DNA of 64,000 nt, taken from positions 21,360,041-21,424,040 of the forward strand of contig NC_044011.1 in the NCBI RefSeq assembly GCF_900496995.4, given 5' to 3'. The translations under genes and the position numbers were made by a program. The notes beneath the pieces were generated by a model that saw nothing but the letters and a program-made list of their open reading frames with translations, was not told where the DNA came from and did not search any database. Shown piece after piece: positions 1 through 12,900 of this stretch; the first letter of the stretch is position 1, and each line of letters opens with the position of its first letter. Source of the stretch: Aquila chrysaetos chrysaetos. Taxonomy: Eukaryota; Chordata; Aves; Accipitriformes; Accipitridae.

Positions 1-142
1 TGACATTACATTTGTATTATGAACTTGTATCTTTTTTTTTTTTTTTAACCTCTGAACTTTGGCAGAATATAAAGCCAATAAATTAGTAGATTATACGGAA
101 CAAAAAGTGATTTTTTTTAATATTTTTTTTTTTCCATTTAAG
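1..142 (+). other. IFNGR1: IFNGR1 last intron, 3' end
   Basis: This is the tail of the intron preceding the last IFNGR1 coding exon. It contains a T15 run at 32-46 and a second long pyrimidine tract at about 110-139, ending in an AG at 141-142 that serves as the splice acceptor. The reading frame stays open back to about position 59, but the translated residues there are lysine/phenylalanine-rich and unlike the receptor, so they are read as intron. Confidence 0.75.
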
Positions 143-637
143 GTCAGTGTGATAAGAAACCTGAATACAGACAGCATTCTAGAATCAAAATCGGAGGCAA
201 AATACGTATCTGTAATGAGCTTTGCGCCAAGCCAGTCAGAGTTGCCAGCGAATGATGAAGTAACCTCACTGGCGGTAGAGCCAAAAGAAGACATTGTTAG
301 TCCTGAGAACTCCAGTGAAGGAGCATCTTCTGTTCTTCCCCCAGAGGCACCAGCCATAGCAGAAGAGGTGTCTGTGCAGGAAAGCACAGAGGAGGTATCT
401 TCTGATGACGAACAGAATCACAAAGTAAAAGAGAGTTATTTCATTTCTGACAGTAGCCAAATGGATATATGCAGTAACTCTTCAGGTCCAGAGGTTTCTG
501 CCACAGAAATAAAACAAACAGTCGTGCCAAGCAGCTGTCTCAAGTTTTCTGGCTATGACAAGCCTCATGTTCCATTAGATATGTTGATAGATGTTGGTGA
601 AGAACAGCCTGTGATTGCTTACAGGCCAACTGACTAA
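143..637 (+). CDS. IFNGR1: Interferon-gamma receptor 1, last coding exon (cytoplasmic tail)
   Basis: IFNGR1 is the ligand-binding chain of the interferon-gamma receptor at the plasma membrane; its tail binds JAK1 and recruits STAT1. Only the final exon is present: 164 codons, entered in phase 0 after the acceptor at 141-142 and ending with TAA at 635-637. Recognition rests on two blocks shared with mammalian IFNGR1: the start (SVIR...SKSEAKYVSVMSF, compare human SVVR...ESKYVSL) and the end (GYDKPHVPLDMLIDVGE...AYRPTD). The YDKPH motif, Tyr codon 554-556, is the STAT1 docking site. The middle is acidic and Ser/Glu-rich, as in the family, and poorly conserved. The protein ends right after YRPTD, a few residues earlier than the human tail. 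The JAK1-binding LPKS motif and the transmembrane segment would lie in exons left of the window. An alternative acceptor AG at 147-148 is also in frame. Identity is also supported by IL22RA2 lying downstream. Confidence 0.93.
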   Translation, partial: VSVIRNLNTDSILESKSEAKYVSVMSFAPSQSELPANDEVTSLAVEPKEDIVSPENSSEGASSVLPPEAPAIAEEVSVQESTEEVSSDDEQNHKVKESYFISDSSQMDICSNSSGPEVSATEIKQTVVPSSCLKFSGYDKPHVPLDMLIDVGEEQPVIAYRPTD

Positions 638-3600
638 CCAGGATAGCTGAAGTGTTTAACCAGAACTGAGGAAGAACAGCATTACTGAAGATTATGGAAA
701 GTCTGTGTTGTATTACGAACATCTATAAGTTGTACTTTTCTGATCCAACCAGAGTAACTAGTACACAACTTAGTACAGTAGGATCTTGAAATGAAGCTGA
801 AAGTAGTGCCTGAGAACAGCATAAAAAGTGGGGGGAAATTTCATAATAACCACTTTAGAAGTGTTTGTGTATATGACATAAGTTACTATTTCCTATTTGA
901 AATAGAGCTCTTTTTTAACAGTACTCTATGGAGAACAGACTTCATGAAGGAGTATAAAACAGCAGCTGTATCATTATTGCCTTCTGTTTCAAATCCTTTT
1001 TAAAATTAATTCGATGAACATAATGCTTAAGTCCTTCACTTGGTTACAATAGAGATGTGCGAGAAATATTTTGAGAGTTTTTGCCTTTATTGGAGGTATT
1101 ATCTTGCTTGTCTTTTTCTTTTGAAGAGTATTTTTGTATTAAATGAAATGCTACTATTTCTTTTAAGTAAGAATATGCCTATAACGTTTTCCTGTATATC
1201 TTAAGAATTTGACTCCATGGCCAAGAACCACTTATTTAGAGTCTTTTCTGCAATAGAAGTATGTACTTCCAGGATGGTTACTTTGTACATTTCGGTGAGA
1301 AAATTATAGACTTTTTCCATTGTAACATAAGTGCTGTGACTAAAAAAACCTATTTTTAAAAGTGCTGTTATTTTTGTGTAGCTACATCTGTTTGGATCAC
1401 CTAGATATGTTGTGTAACCATGTCACATTCTGGATAACTCCTGTATTAGCATGCTGGCTGATCGTCATTGGAAAAAAACTGTGTATAATGGGTGGTTGCA
1501 TAAATTCTTTAAAAAATATTTTCAAAATTCAAAAGCCTGCTTTCCTCCAGAGCATTTTTATCCTAATTCTTAGAACAATAGAAATCAACAGGACTTTGTT
1601 CAAACATGTTTTCTAGCAGGTTGAAAATGACTACCATTTTTCCCCTTTTTATGGCATAGCTCGGGAACTACACCAAATTACCTCCCTCTAAAAATACATC
1701 TCAAGACAACAGAGAAGTAGTGTGGTAAGTTGTAGTTCATAAGTTATTGTCATCTGACAGCCCTTTGAATTTTGTAGCATGAGATGGTAGTTTTGAAAAC
1801 TGGAGGATGAAGATTTTATTTTTTATATTTAAAAACTTTTTACTCTAATGCCTGCAATCCAGTTATTTCCCTTTAGTCAAGATTTGATGGGTATTTTTTG
1901 TTTGTAGGAAACGTTTACAATAGTTCCTAATGAAGCTTAGTTCAGAAAAAAGTTGTTTTACAGACACAAGGTTGTCTGTATACAGTGTTTATACAAAACA
2001 AATACTTTGTTTTTAAAGATATATTTTATAGGATTATCAGAAATGTTTGCATGTTATAGCAGGTGGTTTTAAAGGAAAACCAATATCATAGTACTTCTGT
2101 CCTTACGCTTCTCAGTGGCATGAGTGTTCCTAAGATAAAGTTAGTTTATACAATAGTTTCTAGACCACTTCCATTCCTGCAGATGTCAGACATTAACTCC
2201 AGTGGTACATTCTCAATTCCCAAAGATTTAAAGACAATAGCTATTTTTCCCTTCTTTACTCATGGGAAGATAACAGATTTGTTAGCAGGGTTTTGATAAT
2301 GTTAGGAGAAGCCCAATCAAAGAGGTGAATTTTGTAGTTATGGTGTAATGGAAAGCCCAACTAGAAAGATTTTGGTATGCGTTAGCTGCTTTTGATTTGT
2401 TTCTGCATTATGTTCAAATGTAGTGAGACCCCCTAGTAACTTTTTCAATGTTGTGTTCTGGGTTGAGTTCCTAGAAGGCAATGCTGGTGACTTTTTGCTT
2501 AGGATCCACTAGTGTGTAGATATCTCCATTGTGGAAGTGCAGAAAACTCTTCTGGTGTTACAAGAAGCTTTTGAAAATCAGAATTAGCTTACACTTTGAA
2601 ACTTCAACTAAGCTGACTTTTCAGTTAATAATAGGTTCACCACTGAAGTGTGCTTTTAGCAGTCTGTCTACTAAGGAGATGAGCAGCTGCAACTTGGGCA
2701 GAGCGTGAAGTTGATGTAATTTCTTTCAGGTTTTGTACGTTTGTTGATAAATATGAACCGCAGTAAATACCTCTGGACTTTATAAACGTCAGGCAAGTGT
2801 TTAAGTTAAACTTGGCTCAGAAGGGAGAAATAGGGCATTGGAAACTGAGATTACCTTGTTTTGGGGGAAGAAGTTTCTGATCAGACAATTTGCTGAGTAT
2901 CTTCTTTGCTACTGCTCAGAGTATTTCATCTTCTTGCAATTGGTAGGTTGTTTTCCTTCTGTCAGTTTTGTCCAAAAAAAAAAAAATGTTGCTGTTCTCC
3001 AAGAAGATGAGGAATTAGCCATAGTAGTCATTCTGTTCAGTATATCTGCCTCAAAACTATTCTGTCAGAAGTATGTAATTTCTTGGAAATGTTATATTTA
3101 CATTATTAACAGTGCATGTTGAAACCCTGGCACTGTTAGGAAAATCATTAACTAAGATTCAGCCTCTTAGATTTGTGTGAACCTAAGAGATCACTAAGTG
3201 TTTTCTGTTCTGGAAGGTTTTCCTTTGCTGCCACACTGGAAGAGGAATGTTATTTTTTGCCTGTGTGGGGGCAGATAGATGCATTTTAAAACCAAGTGAC
3301 TGTCTCAGATTCTTTTGTCTTCCCCGTGCAATACTACTGCATTGTACATTGTCCTGAATCTTTCAAGTCACATAGAGCCCTATGTGAGTAAAAGGGACCA
3401 GCCAGGTGCTAGGATGTAATTAAGCACAAGGATGTTAAGTTCGATCAGAAATATATCATGAGCATATGGGAAAAATTCGGCATGGCAGGTAGTTACATAT
3501 AATGGAAAGGCACTGTTACTCTGTAAGCTGAAAATCAAGCATAGGAGTATGAGTGCTTTGTGCTATACAACATATATATGTGCACAACTGACCTCTTGTA

Positions 3601-4837
3601 ATTTTTACAACGTTAAATGTATTTTTTTTTAATGAAAATTTCTGAACTGTAATTGCAACAGCCACTGAATTATCAGCCTCCCTGCAGGTATGTCTTCTGT
3701 GTGCTGTGTACTTAACAAGTAGGCAATAGCACAGGGATAGTTTAGATGTTTAAATTACTCAGGCCAACTTGCAGGTTTTATAATTGTGAAATAAAGAAGT
3801 TTAAGGGTGCGCAAAGCACCGGATTCTTTTATTAGCTGTGACTAGCTGAAATCATGAGGCCACAGTGAGACAAGAATGTGTTCCCTGGGTCAGTAAGCTC
3901 TATTTCCCCCAGTCTCGTTTCCAGCAGTTGCTAGTAGTGGTATTGAGAGAGCCTAAAAACACGGCAAGTGCATGATGGTATTTCTACTAGGATACAAACC
4001 AGCAGCCTGCAGTGTGATGACTTCTTGTGATAGGGAACATAGAAATGCCTTTCCAGCTACAGCTGGTTAGCCTTGCTTTTGCAGTTCTGTAGTACCAAAT
4101 ATCTGAGCCCTGTGGTTTGGAAGCTGCCAGGTAGTATTTATCTATGCATTTTCACTTAACTACTGAATGAGTTTAAATTAATAAAGTAATACTCTTGTGA
4201 TGAAGTAGTACTTTGCTTAAGCTTCTGGATATTCATGCATAGCACCTTGACACAGGATATCAAAGTACCTAACATTTACAGGTTCAAAATTATTTAATAG
4301 CTCTTACTTAGTAATACTAAACTGTTTACATGGCACCACTTCAGAGCACCTGGTTATTTCTAGCCTTGAGAGAAACAGCTCTTCTCATGCAAGTTTCTTT
4401 TCCTGCAATCTTAACTAGTGAAGGACTACAGACAAATATGCATGTCTGTTCTAAGCAACTGGGACACACTACAAGATGTCTTGTTTCCACAGATGTCAGT
4501 AGCTTTGACAAGAATGATTATTTTTTTTTTTAAGCTACATTATTGATTTATGTGGAAAAAGCATAAAAGCAGAACATTTGCAGTATTACCACAATATTTC
4601 ATTGCTAATTGCAGATCTGATAATAAAAAGTTAGAATGTCACTTGGTTCAAATTAATATTTTCAGCATGTCTTAAAAAAACCCAAACCAACAAACCAAGC
4701 ACAAAGCACCTTTCATATTATAAGGGACCTGCATAGATTTCTTTAGTGTGGTTTTTAAAAATTCAGTCCTTTAACTATGAAGCCCTTGTTTATTAATACA
4801 CTTTCTCTTTTCTCTAAAAGGATGCAATCATTGGGCT
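638..4837 (+). other. IFNGR1 3' UTR and downstream flank
   Basis: AT-rich sequence with no credible coding ORF. The 3' end of the IFNGR1 mRNA cannot be fixed by eye. Candidate polyadenylation signals are ATTAAA at 1138-1143, and AATAAA at 3790-3795, 4180-4185 and 4622-4627. An A13 run lies at 2974-2986. I see no other repeat or gene. Confidence 0.5.
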
Positions 4838-4879
4838 AGGTGGGACCTCCAGGGGTCTATGGTTCATTCTTCTCCCCAG
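4838..4879. repeat. CR1 LINE fragment, left part (split by LTR)
   Basis: The words tgggacctccaggggtc followed by a pyrimidine-rich stretch match the conserved 'gggacctc..gaggtcatc..gtccaac' segment of avian CR1 3' ends. The copy is interrupted at 4880 by a solo LTR and appears to continue at 5455. It is old and diverged, so the outer border is approximate. Confidence 0.5.
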
Positions 4880-5454
4880 TCTCATGCTTTAACCCCAGCT
4901 GGCGACTAAGCACCACACAGTCGCTCACTCACTCCTTCCCCCTCCCCTGGTAGGATGGGAAGGAGAATTGGAAAAAAAAGTAAAACTTGTGGGTTGAGAT
5001 AAGTTTAGTAACTAAAATAAAATACAATAATAATTGTAATGAAAAGGAAGATAGCAAAAAGAGGGAGAAGTAAAATCCAAGAAAAGGTAAGTGATGCACA
5101 ATGCAATTGCTCACCACCTGCTGACTGATGCTCAGCCAGTCCCCAAGCAGCAATCTGCCCCTCTCGGCCAACTCCCCCCCAGTTTACATACTGAGCATGA
5201 TGTTCTATGGTATGGAACATCCCTTTGGCTAGTTCGGGTCAGCTATCCTGGCCATGGTCCCTCCCAGCTTCTTGTGCACCTGCTTGCTGGCAGAGCATGG
5301 GAAACTGAAAAATCTGTAACTTGGGATAAGCGCTACTTAGTGCAACCAAAAAAATCAGTGTGTTACCAACATTATTCTCACACTAAATCTAAAACATAGC
5401 ACTGTACCAGCTACTAGGAAGAAAATTAATTCTATCCCAGCTGAAACCAGGACA
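4880..5454 (-). mobile_element. Solo ERV LTR, copy 1 (575 bp)
   Basis: This is the most diverged of three same-family LTRs in the window (also 20835 and 30996). On the + strand it reads from a degraded 'tctcatgctttaacccc' to 'gaaaccaggaca', the reverse complement of a TG...CA LTR. Landmarks shared with the sister copies are 'ctaagcaccacacag', 'gttgagataag', 'gatgcacaatgcaattgctcaccacc' (in two halves) and 'catagcactgtaccagctactagg'. It is bounded by a perfect 5-bp target-site duplication, cccag at 4875-4879 and 5455-5459. The promoter position (agtttacatactg, about 5183) is mutated relative to the TATA in copy 2. No internal retroviral sequence flanks it, so it is a solo LTR formed by recombination. 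Confidence 0.9.
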
Positions 5455-5620
5455 CCCAGAACTGCATCATTTCTCCTGTGCATTTGTTTAAAGACTCCAT
5501 GACCCCATCAGGCAATTTATTCTAGGAGTTCTTTACCCCTAGAAAGTATTTTCTAACATTTAATGCAAGTCTTCCTGACTTTAGAAACTTAATTATCAAC
5601 AATGAGCCTGCTGAACATAG
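5455..5620. repeat. CR1 LINE fragment, right part
   Basis: The sequence 'agactccatgacccc...ggcaatttattctag..gttctttacccctagaaagtattttctaacatttaatgc' follows the order of the CR1 segment 'gagactccacaacctccctgggcaa..ttccagtgc...ccctcaaagtaaagaa' in diverged form. It resumes directly after the LTR duplication, continuing the fragment that ends at 4879. Confidence 0.55.
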
Positions 5621-8600
5621 TTTGGTTCTTGTCTGAAATTTGTAACTAAACTACTTGTAGCTACTGTAAATTTTAAATGTTTTTATATTGAATTTAAAAA
5701 AAATCTCAGAAGATAAATGTGTGTGATTGCCTTTTCTTACTGTTAGCTTTTGTTCTGAAGACTAAATCTGCTTTTGAAGCTTGCTCAGTTCATGTTACGT
5801 ATGTACTGTATGCTTGAGCATTATTGAAAATGAAGAGAAAACACTGTGGGACATAAGTATAGCATTCATGTTTGTGTAATTATTTGTAGCCAGTTACCGT
5901 ATTCTGCTTACCAGATGTATTAGCATGTAGAATTCGTTTTAAACTAAGGTCATTTCTCATTTGTGGAGATACCCTTTGGGTGAAATACCACTCACTCCAG
6001 GCAGCTCTGGAAGTCTGACTTTGAGGACATGATTTACATCCCTTTGTTTTGAACAAGGTCTCTCTCCGGTACAGATGTGAGGTGGTGCCTTTGCTGTACT
6101 CCAGTAGTTGGTCTTGGAGAGGGATGAGGGCTGACACGCAGGAGCTCTTTGATCCACTGATTCTGGCTACATCATCAGCTTTGCAGTTTCTTTTTTGCCC
6201 TTTGGTGCTATTGATGCAGCCTGCAATAACTTCACTCTGGTTCTGTTGCTTGAGCCTGGGGACTCTCCTTATGTTCTATTTAAAAATCATGGACAAGGAT
6301 TGAATGGTCACGCCATTTGAATGGATTAATTGCTACAGAGCAAGGAAAGCTGAGCTTCCCTGAAACTCCTACTGATTACGTTACTTGAAGTTTAAATGAT
6401 CACAGAAGTCTTATATGATGTTTACTTCTTAATAATGAGCATGTGCATTCTTATATGTATCTTGGAAATCAACTATTTGTCTTCAAGTGTCATGCTAGTT
6501 TACCCAAAAAAATGTAGGCTACTGTTAGAAGAATTTTGGTTTCACTTGTCTGTCAAATCTAGAATGTGAAATTTAAAAACATTTTCTACTCCTGATCAAT
6601 AAGTTTACTCCTTCCAAGTAACTTCTTAAGATTATGAGTAGGGCTGATTCCAGTAAGAGCAGTCATACCTTAAGAATTCAGATTCTCTTAGAAATGGCTG
6701 TGCAGATTGAGCAGAGTCAGAACAAATGGGAAAACTTGAATTTATAGCATGTCTGCATTAATTACTATATTTAAATTTGTAACAGAGACTCTGTGAGTTT
6801 TAGTAATAGATTAGGTTTTTGATTAACCCATTATGAATTACTTACAGTCAAACCAATTTTCTTTCCTGAATTTTTGGGGTTATCTCATTTGAACACACCT
6901 CTCACCCCCACGTTTTCTAACTTGCCCATTTGTGTAATCGGATAATGGCAGGGTAGCTGATCAGGCTGAAACCTAATTTTTCATTTATTTGGGGGCAAAG
7001 AAGTTTTATTTTCTGCTGTCCAGCCACAGCTTAAAAGAGGAAATGCATTACATGCAGAGGAAATGATGAGCAGGCAAACAAGGTGGTTCTGCCAGCCAGC
7101 TCACTGTGTTCTGCAGAATTAATCCTGCAATTGTCAAATATTTGCAATGTGTGCAGTAGGGCAGTAAGCAATGTCAAGTCCGATCCGGCTTTTTCCTGCA
7201 CTGACATCTCTTGAGTAGCGCAGACTCAGAAAGGTTGCTTAAACAACTTATGCCCCTTCAAAAATACCTTTCCACAAAGAGTATATAGAATCTTTTCAGA
7301 CTGAAAATACAGAGTGAAAAGAATAAAAATCTAATACACTGTATTTTCTTTGTGGGTATGACTGTTTTGTGTTAACATTTTGGGGGTTTGAGTGTTTGGG
7401 GGGGGGTTCTTTGCAAGTTAATAGCAGCTTGGTTAATTGTAGGAAGGGTGGAGGGCATGCACAGTCCCACCGTGGAAGACGGGAACTGTATGTAGCGGTA
7501 TGTGCATTCTGCTACCAGATTTGGTAGAGCTGAGGCCTGTGACAACAGCCACAATTTCAACCTGCTGCAGATGTGATTAAATGTGAGATAAATTATAACA
7601 GGTAAGGAGGGGTTGCAAAAGCTTGCCTGAATGGCTAGAGGGTGGTGCCGGGAGGCAAAGAGGCAGGGAGCTCCTTTGCCATTCCTCAGTCCCTTCTTCC
7701 ATGTGGGTTCATCCCAGGAATCAGTCTGGCCTTATATCAGGCATTAGTATAGTACCTGCTTCCCCCCCTGCCAAATCTGAATAGAAATTGGAACAAAACG
7801 CTGGGTGATCAATTACTAAGAATTACTTTATCAACTGCTTCCAGGTTGTGCAGCAAAACTAGCAATTTTATTTGAGATACACCAAATTTTATTTCCTGTA
7901 AGAAAAAGAATATGGAACAAAGCTTTTTGGCAAATAAAGTATCACAGGGTGATCTAAATTTTCTGGTTAAATGGTCATGTTGCAGTAAACTCGAAACTAA
8001 CACCTCTGAGAAGTGTGAAAACCAGTTATGCTGAGTGTAGAGCATTCTGTCCTGAAAAGCTGAGCACGCTGATGCCTGAACGCCAGGAGACTGTATCCAC
8101 ACATATCTGAGGCATTGTATTTAAAAAAAAGCTCATAAAATTACAGTATGTTTACAGATTCAATAGTAACTTAGAGATGGTGGTGGTGAAGATTGTTGTT
8201 AGAACAGATTCCTCTTCTAGAGTTTGCACTCATTGGATGATACAGAGATGATCTTGAGAATTTGAAAGACAACCGCAGAACTGAGCCACAAACTTCCACT
8301 TGCAGAAGAGGTGAGTAAAAGGCAGTTTCTCTTTTTTGGTTCTTTTTTCCCTTGGCCAGGGCAACCTTGGAGCTTGTATCTTTCTGGGTTTTATTGCCCC
8401 AAGTAGCTACCAGAAGCGTTTGCTCCTTCTGCAGCCCAAGCCTTGATTACAACTGTGGAGGCAGGCATCCCAGTTCCTTCCATCTCTTCCCCCAGTGCAT
8501 GGCTGCCAAACTTTCGCCCTTCTCGTGCAGCGTGGTAAGTCAGCCCAGCACAGTCTGTGGTCTGGACGGGGCTTCGGTGATCAGTCACAGAGACTTCCAA

Positions 8601-9555
8601 CCACCACCTACGATAAAATGAATGCAGCGTCATATCCTACCCACATTGGTAGTATTTCAGGCATTGCCTCAGCTGCTTCTGGTGGCGGTGTGTCGGAGAG
8701 AGCGAGCATCGGCACTGCCAGTCTTCGAGCCTTCCTTTCTTTGCTTTAGTAGGTGGACCAAGAAAGCATGAGCAATGTTTGTGTTGTACCTCTCCAGGCT
8801 TCTCTGTGGTTTCTGTTGTCTAAGTGATCACCTGGCACCTTTTCTATACTATTAAGATTACCTAAGCAAAACCAATGAACAATGGAATATTAATTCCACG
8901 TGTCTGTAAGCTGGTGGGGTTTAGTCTGTAGATGATTTGGTGAGGCACCCACAACCTAAAGAAAAGCAAGTCTTTTCTCAGTGGGCTTAAACAAGCTACA
9001 GCACTCCTTAGCAGTAGGGAAAAAAAAAAAAATCCTACAGCTTTGCAAATGAGAAAAACCGACAATTTTAAGGAAACTTGTCATTTAAATAAAAGGCTTT
9101 GAGCTGTTTTGAGGTTTCGTATTATCTACAGTTCCTAAAGAACGTTAGTGTTGGTTACTAAATTTCTGGTGCAATTCAATGTGTGTCTTGCACATCGTTA
9201 AATAAATATTGTATGTGCAAATAATCACTTGCTACACAGTGAGCCTTCAGCAGATCTTCATCTTTAATATGTTCAAATGTCTCACTATCGAGGTGCAGCT
9301 ACAGCATTGGAAATTGCTAACCGTAATCTTTAAAATGTTGACCCGAGCCCTTTAACAGTGAGTGTTGAACAGTTCATACCTGTGGGCAGGAAGCAGCGAA
9401 GGCACGCACTGTGCAGTGAAAGTCAGCCTTGCTTCCTCAGAAACTTATCTGTAGAGAACCTGTGTGATGCAATGCCTCTTCCCTGAAGGGCAGGGGAAAA
9501 AAAGTCCCAAAAGTCCCTCCTGCCTGACTGAGGGGGGTTTCTTTTCTTTTTTCTC

Positions 9556-9574
9556 TTGTGTGTGTGTGTGTGTA
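9556..9574. repeat. (TG)n microsatellite
   Basis: A pure TG run of about nine units, followed by tatag. It creates spurious His/Thr-rich minus-strand and Cys/Val-rich plus-strand reading frames. Confidence 0.8.
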
Positions 9575-9893
9575 TAGTGATTCATTTTCCCATTCCCCAC
9601 TGAGCTGGTGCAGGGCTGCCCTGCTGCACATGGCATGCCAGAGGGGGCTGAGGGAGCCGGGTCCCTTCAGCTGGGAGAGGCAGTGGCTTGGGGGGGGAGG
9701 ATCTAACTGCAGTTGCCAACTATATAAGTATTTGCAGAAAAGACAGACTTCTCTCCAAGGCCCCCAGTCAAAACACAAAAAGCAGCTGTCATAAGTTGCA
9801 GCTGGGGAATCCCACTTAGATATATGGGGGGAAAACGTGCACTGAAAGTGGTTAAGTGTGGGTTAGAACTGCCATTAGCCCTGCTCTGAGCAT

Positions 9894-9931
9894 TAGGGTG
9901 GACTGGATGATCTCCAGAGCCCCCTCCCAAG
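9894..9931 (+). repeat. CR1 3'-end fragment
   Basis: The words 'gggtggactggatgatctccagagccccctccca' correspond to the CR1 3' end ('ggttggactagatgatctccagaggtcccttccaa'). Only this terminal piece is recognisable. Confidence 0.6.
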
Positions 9932-12900
9932 ACAGGTTTTTCTGTGAGTCCATGCTGGCTGCTTACAAGACTGAAAATTACAGCTCCAATTGCGAATAGT
10001 CTGCAGGTCCAGAATAATCTGAACCACTCATTTTTTATAGTCGGTTCGTGTGAAATGCCGCATGTGAGAGACTCGCCTGGCCTCTGCCAGTTACTGGAAG
10101 TATTCTCTGTATGCTTTGGGAGTTTCTCCCCTTCCTTCATCTTCCCACACCCTCACCCAGGCATGTAAACAAAACCCACCCTCACATCCACTAGAAATAT
10201 CAGAGACTCACATCTGAAAAGCCAAAGGTGGTGCTGCAGAAGCAGTTCCAGGGTTAAATTTTCTCCTCTTATGGATGGGAAACAACTCATTCAAGGGAAA
10301 AAGAAAAAACCAAACCCAACAAGTCAGATTGGATAAGTCAGGTAGCTTCCAGCAAGCATATACTTGACTTTCACCTCTGTGTAGCAATATCCAGTCCTCA
10401 AGAGAAAGAAATCTGTTTACCCAGCATTCAGATAGGTTTTTATTCCAGGAATGGAAAAAATCCTCATGCCCATGGTTCTATGTTGGTTCACAGAAATGTC
10501 AGTACTGCTGCTTCACAAAGGTTTGGATTAAAAAGATGCTTCAGTGTAAGCTAGGATCAACTAGTAGCGTAACTACCTATGTGAACTCTGCTGGGGAAAA
10601 GTAATATATTTTCATTTTCCATTTCTTCATAAAGTATGGCTCAGAGTATTCTTAAACAATATTGTTTTTTAAAAGTTCTCATTTGTATTTTAAATAGCAT
10701 TGCAGTGCACATCATCCTATAGTGTTCCTCAATTGTTTACACTTTTAAGCATACTATACATGTATTCTATGAAACTCAAGATGTGTATGTATGTACATGT
10801 CTCTGTGTGTGTAGCTGGTACTTGTTTGACTGTAGCTATTTTTATCACACAAAGCACTGAAGAAGCATGGCTGAAGTTGGTAAGTTGGACAACGTTATGG
10901 ATACTGATAACCTGGGGATTACCAGCAGCTGTTTCAGTAATCACAAAAATTATGTGAAGAGTTACCGATTACTTCAGAGTGCCAAGCCCAATTGCAGATA
11001 AAGCGCTGTCAGGGTGCAGCATGCAGGTAAACCCTGAGTTTTTCCATGGGCTAGGTGTGGCATAGCAGCCTTTTCTGAGTGAAACCCATGGGCGCCGGGC
11101 AGGCTGGCCCTCAGCTCTGCGTTCGTAGGAGGAACCGCCATCAAAAGCAATTTTGGCAAAGCTCCATGCTTCAGCTCCCGGCAATGGGCCGTTCCGCAGG
11201 GTACGGGAAGGTGCGTTGGTATAATTCAAGTAAGCAAATACACAACCTGTGACTAAACTTTGATGACATTTCAGTCTGGTTTATAGAAGTTCCCTATTCC
11301 TGCACTTGAGCTCATATAACATGATGAAATACTAATTGCATTTGGTGTGGGGAAATACTTAAAGGTCATTCAATTTTGAAAATGTGTTTGGGAAATGGAT
11401 AGATAACAAATTCCCAGCCGGTGATGGCAGGGTGGTCTTTCTGCCTTCTATCTCCATTTCGTTTGGGTTTTTTTTTTCTGCATTTCTTCTCATTTCTTTA
11501 ATTCCCTTAACTGGATTAACTAGTTAATTATTCAAAGCTACACATCTAGCATTTTAATATATCTGCTGCAGGTTCAGTGCTTGGATAATGAGGTGGAGGT
11601 GATCGGCTGAACTGATAGCCTGTGCCCATGAATCTGACTGAGGCCACCTTCTTGAGTAGATGTTGTTCAGTTTGCTGAGTGTGACCGGTTGCCTTTAAAT
11701 TAAAAAATACCTTCATTTGAACCAGAACTTGCACTTTTTTGACCTGACAGGTGTTTTGCTTCCACCTTTTCCCAAGGTAAAGAAGATTGTTAGGCAAATT
11801 TTTGTTTCTGCAGACAGGTAGTTTTCACGTCCATTATTTCTTTGGTGGGCGTTGTTATGTAGTGCTGTGCTGTCATACAAAATTTGCATTTTCTCTTCCA
11901 GCTTGTCAATGCAAGCTTGCAAAAGGAGAATGCATCCTAACTTTTGCCCAGCTGCGCTGGTGAAGTACATGTGAACGTCAGCACCGGGGAGCTTTCGGGA
12001 AGGGAAGAGTGAGGGGCAAAGCTGGGCAGGAGGGCCAGCAGGCTCCCAGCTGCCTCCAGTGGCACCACATTCGCCACCAGCGACGGACTCAGCTGAGCTT
12101 CGCATACATCCCAGGAGCACAAAACCTGGCTCCCACCAGGCAGGCACACACATGGCGTTAAAGTATTTACAAACATGCAGAGAGATCGCTTTCGCCGGGG
12201 ACCCCCAGCATCCCTAGCGCTGGGGTCAGGCTCGCAGGGATGCACTTATTGGAAAGGCAGGATTTGGAAGACAGCAGCAACAAACACCAATGTTTGTGCA
12301 TACAGCATCGTGGCACACTCACACCGGTCGGGCCATATGACTCCTGGCAGTCTGAAAGTCCACCGCAGAGTGGCACTTTGGCCCGATGGGCTGGGGTCAC
12401 CTCCCTGTTCCCTGCCCAGAGGCTGGCAGTGCTGCAGCTGCCCCAGCCTCTCAGCATCTCTCCAGCAGCCAGCGTGATGCGGATGCGCTGCCCAGCAGCA
12501 CGGCTGGCAGCGATTTCACGGCCCCTTGTTCCTCTGATGATGTATTCCTAGATGAGATCCTGCCACAAACACACCTGCAAACTCTGACAGCTTGCATTCG
12601 ACCCGAAGACAGGTCACCAAATCAGATGACATCCCATGGGTAGGTCTTTTACATGTTTGCAGCAAAATTTCTTGTGTTCTTCAGTTCTAAGTGACTAGTG
12701 AGCTGAAAAACAAACAAACAAATAAAAATCTTAGCATGGCAAGCAAGCAAGCTTGTGTGACAAATTCACGGGATAAAGCAGTACTGCCAGACACCATTTG
12801 GGAATTAGTGCCTTAAAAAAAAGAACCTTTTTCATGCTGGTTTGCTTCATAATTAGTTCCAAACTTCAGAGTGACCACAGCTGCCAAGTAAGAACAATTG

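Noticed and set aside
59..142. Extension of the IFNGR1 frame upstream to an ATG at 59
   Set aside because: Sequence is a pyrimidine tract and splice acceptor; translated residues do not resemble the receptor, whose frame enters at 143 from an upstream exon.
9703..10140. 145-codon minus-strand ORF
   Set aside because: Overlaps a CR1 fragment, has no recognisable domain and no splice or promoter context.
11713..12477. Overlapping 100-146-codon ORFs on both strands
   Set aside because: Explained by local G+C richness; no domain and mutually overlapping in opposite strands.
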